Shown piece by piece: positions 4,777 to 6,206 of a stretch of 6,206 bases of DNA. Under the pieces are notes generated by a model. The model ran no database searches. It was not told the DNA's origin and saw only the letters and a program-made list of their open reading frames with translations. The translations under genes and the position numbers were made by a program. Source of the DNA: Dehalococcoidia bacterium (GTDB lineage: Bacteria > Chloroflexota > Dehalococcoidia > UBA2985); assembly GCA_030740415.1 (NCBI GenBank), contig JASLXI010000063.1, forward strand, positions 1 to 6,206. The letters are read 5' to 3'. Position 1 is the first letter of the stretch. Each line of letters opens with the position of its first letter.

Positions 4777-6206
4777 ATGTCTGCAACAATGAAATACGAG
4801 ACTGTGATTGGACTGGAGGTCCATGCTCAACTCCTTACTAAGAGCAAGATGTTCTGCTCCTGCCCAGCCGACTACATGCAGGGCTCTCCCAACTCGGTGG
4901 TGTGCCCCGTTTGTCTTGCAATGCCTGGTGTCCTTCCGGTAATCAATCGAAGGGCTGTGGAATACGTCATCATGACCGGCCTTGCACTGAACGCTACAAT
5001 TGCTGAGGCCACACAGTTCCATCGCAAGAACTATCCTTATCCGGACCTGATGAAGGGCTACCAGATATCCCAGTACGATGAGCCCATTGCGGTGGGAGGA
5101 TGGCTCGCCATAGACGTGGGTGGAGGTCAGAAGAAGGTGGGAATTACCAGGGTGCACTTGGAGGAGGATGTTGCCAAGCTTCAACATCATCAGGGTGCTC
5201 ATGGAGAGGGCTACAGCTTGGTGGATGTCAACCGCGCTGGGATTCCTCTTATGGAGACCGTGAGTGAGCCTGATATGCGCTCCCCGGAGGAAGCCAGACA
5301 GTACCTGCTGAACCTGAGGGCCATCCTTCAGTACCTTGGCGTTTCAACAGGAAACATGGAGGATGGCAGCTTTCGGTGTGATGCCAACATCAGCATTCGG
5401 CCTATGGACAGCACCGAGTTCTTCACCCGGACCGAGGTAAAAAACATGAACAGCTTCCGGGCGGTCTACCGTGCCCTGGAGTACGAAGTGGAAAGGCAGA
5501 TCAAGGTGGTCGAGGATGGTGGCAGGGTCGTGCAGGAAACCCGGGGTTGGGTAGAGAACCGTGGAGTCACGGTCTCACAACGGACTAAGGAGTTCGCCCA
5601 CGACTATCGCTACTTCTCGGAGCCGGATCTGCCACCCCTCTCTATAAGCAAGGAATGGGTGGAGGAGGCCAGGGCGCGTCTGCCGGAACTACCCGGAGCT
5701 AGGCGAGACAGACTGGTTGCCATGTACGGCCTTCCCATGGACAATGCCAGCCAGCTAACCGCGTCCAAGGCCACAGCGGACTATTTTGAGAGTGGCCTCA
5801 AAGCCGAGGATACTGAGCCCGCCGTGGTATCTGCCAAGGCCAAGGCAGTTGCCAACTGGATTCTGGGCGATATGGCGGGCCTTCTGAACGCTTCCGGTGT
5901 GGAACTTAAGGACGCGAAGATCACCCCACAAGGCCTGAGGGAGTTCACGGATTTGATAGAGGCTGGTACTATTAACGGCCCGGCGGCCAAGGCGGTATTC
6001 GAGGAAATGTTTAACTCTGGAAAAGGAGCTATGATAATAGCCGAGGACCAGGGTCTAACGCAGATAAGTGATGAGGGCTTTTTGGATGTAGCCGTGGCAG
6101 AAGTCCTGCAAGGGAACTCCCAAGCGGTTCAAGACTTCCTTGATGGCAGGGAGGCCGCCCTCAAATTCCTGATGGGGCAGGTCATGAAGGAGACCAGAGG
6201 TAGGGC
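4777..6206 (+). CDS. gatB: Asp/Glu-tRNA amidotransferase subunit B, 3' end cut by window
   Basis: GatB is the kinase/transamidation subunit of GatCAB. It activates Glu-tRNA(Gln) or Asp-tRNA(Asn) with ATP, and the complex then amidates it with ammonia released by GatA. The frame is open from ATG 4777 to the last base (476 codons plus two bases). An in-frame TAG at 4771-4773 fixes the start, and AGGGGA at 4759-4764 is a distant ribosome-binding site. Family landmarks: GLEVHAQL (12-19); cysteines C27, C29, C43 and C46 in the arrangement expected for the zinc site; [19 protein letters not shown] (83-101); HLEED (127-131) of the metal-binding active site; [15 protein letters not shown] (152-166); [14 protein letters not shown] (193-206); [11 protein letters not shown] (218-228); and [15 protein letters not shown] (274-288). 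The YqeY-like tRNA-binding tail follows from about 340, ending in [11 protein letters not shown]. GatB is usually 470-500 residues, so only a short tail is missing. gatA and gatC are not in the window. Confidence 0.97.
   Translation, partial: MSATMKYETVIGLEVHAQLLTKSKMFCSCPADYMQGSPNSVVCPVCLAMPGVLPVINRRAVEYVIMTGLALNATIAEATQFHRKNYPYPDLMKGYQISQYDEPIAVGGWLAIDVGGGQKKVGITRVHLEEDVAKLQHHQGAHGEGYSLVDVNRAGIPLMETVSEPDMRSPEEARQYLLNLRAILQYLGVSTGNMEDGSFRCDANISIRPMDSTEFFTRTEVKNMNSFRAVYRALEYEVERQIKVVEDGGRVVQETRGWVENRGVTVSQRTKEFAHDYRYFSEPDLPPLSISKEWVEEARARLPELPGARRDRLVAMYGLPMDNASQLTASKATADYFESGLKAEDTEPAVVSAKAKAVANWILGDMAGLLNASGVELKDAKITPQGLREFTDLIEAGTINGPAAKAVFEEMFNSGKGAMIIAEDQGLTQISDEGFLDVAVAEVLQGNSQAVQDFLDGREAALKFLMGQVMKETRGR

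Noticed and set aside
4720..5202. Minus-strand ORF of 160 codons opposite the start of gatB
   Set aside because: It is antisense to the strongly conserved gatB frame, and its translation shows no domain; a shadow ORF.
1..6206. CRISPR arrays, transposons, tRNA or rRNA genes
   Set aside because: I saw no regularly spaced direct repeats, transposase motifs, terminal inverted repeats, or cloverleaf/T-loop signatures anywhere in the window.

Overview
The window is a chromosomal stretch of an otherwise ordinary bacterial genome, most likely a member of the Chloroflexota (Dehalococcoidia or SAR202-like). That assignment is an inference. It rests on the lipoprotein with a Pro/Thr-rich spacer right after the lipobox cysteine, a style common in that phylum, and on the general look of the sulfite reductase, GNAT remnant and GatB. 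No single gene here proves the taxonomy, and there is no sign of phage, transposon or CRISPR.

Layout. Positions 1-136 hold a probable promoter. Positions 137-1195 (+) encode a secreted lipoprotein built from five roughly 58-residue repeats, each with a pair of cysteines. A hairpin at 1231-1262 separates it from the convergent gene at 1293-3083 (-), a complete siroheme/[4Fe-4S] ferredoxin-type sulfite (or nitrite) reductase. The 5' leader of that gene (3084-3253, minus strand) is the most interesting part of the window. Divergent from it is an L-isoaspartate O-methyltransferase (pcm, 3386-4030, +). Next comes a decayed GNAT acetyltransferase (about 4127-4599, +) carrying a frameshift and two in-frame stops. 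Last is gatB (4777 to the window end, +), nearly complete but cut off at its 3' end.

Main discovery. Upstream of the sulfite reductase, on the minus strand, is a full set of transcription-attenuation parts. There is a good sigma70-type promoter (TTGACT, 17 bp, TAGAAT). Within a few bases of the predicted transcription start lies a 14-codon ORF, MHRVFAVGCCCCNP, with four consecutive Cys codons just before its stop. A small hairpin overlaps that stop codon. A strong GC-rich hairpin with a U-tract then ends about 45 nt before the reductase ATG. A five-base G-C pairing can form between the stop-codon hairpin and the 5' arm of the terminator, giving a classical 1:2 / 2:3 / 3:4 arrangement. The simplest reading is that cysteine (Cys-tRNA) availability controls expression of assimilatory sulfite reductase by ribosome stalling at the Cys codons. 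Polycysteine, leaderless short ORFs acting as cysteine-responsive attenuators are known from mycobacteria. Finding one in this genomic context, in a probable non-actinobacterium, appears to be new.

The other genes are housekeeping: repair of isoaspartyl-damaged proteins (pcm) and transamidation of misacylated Glu-tRNA(Gln)/Asp-tRNA(Asn) (gatB). They have no evident functional link to the reductase beyond sharing an intergenic region.
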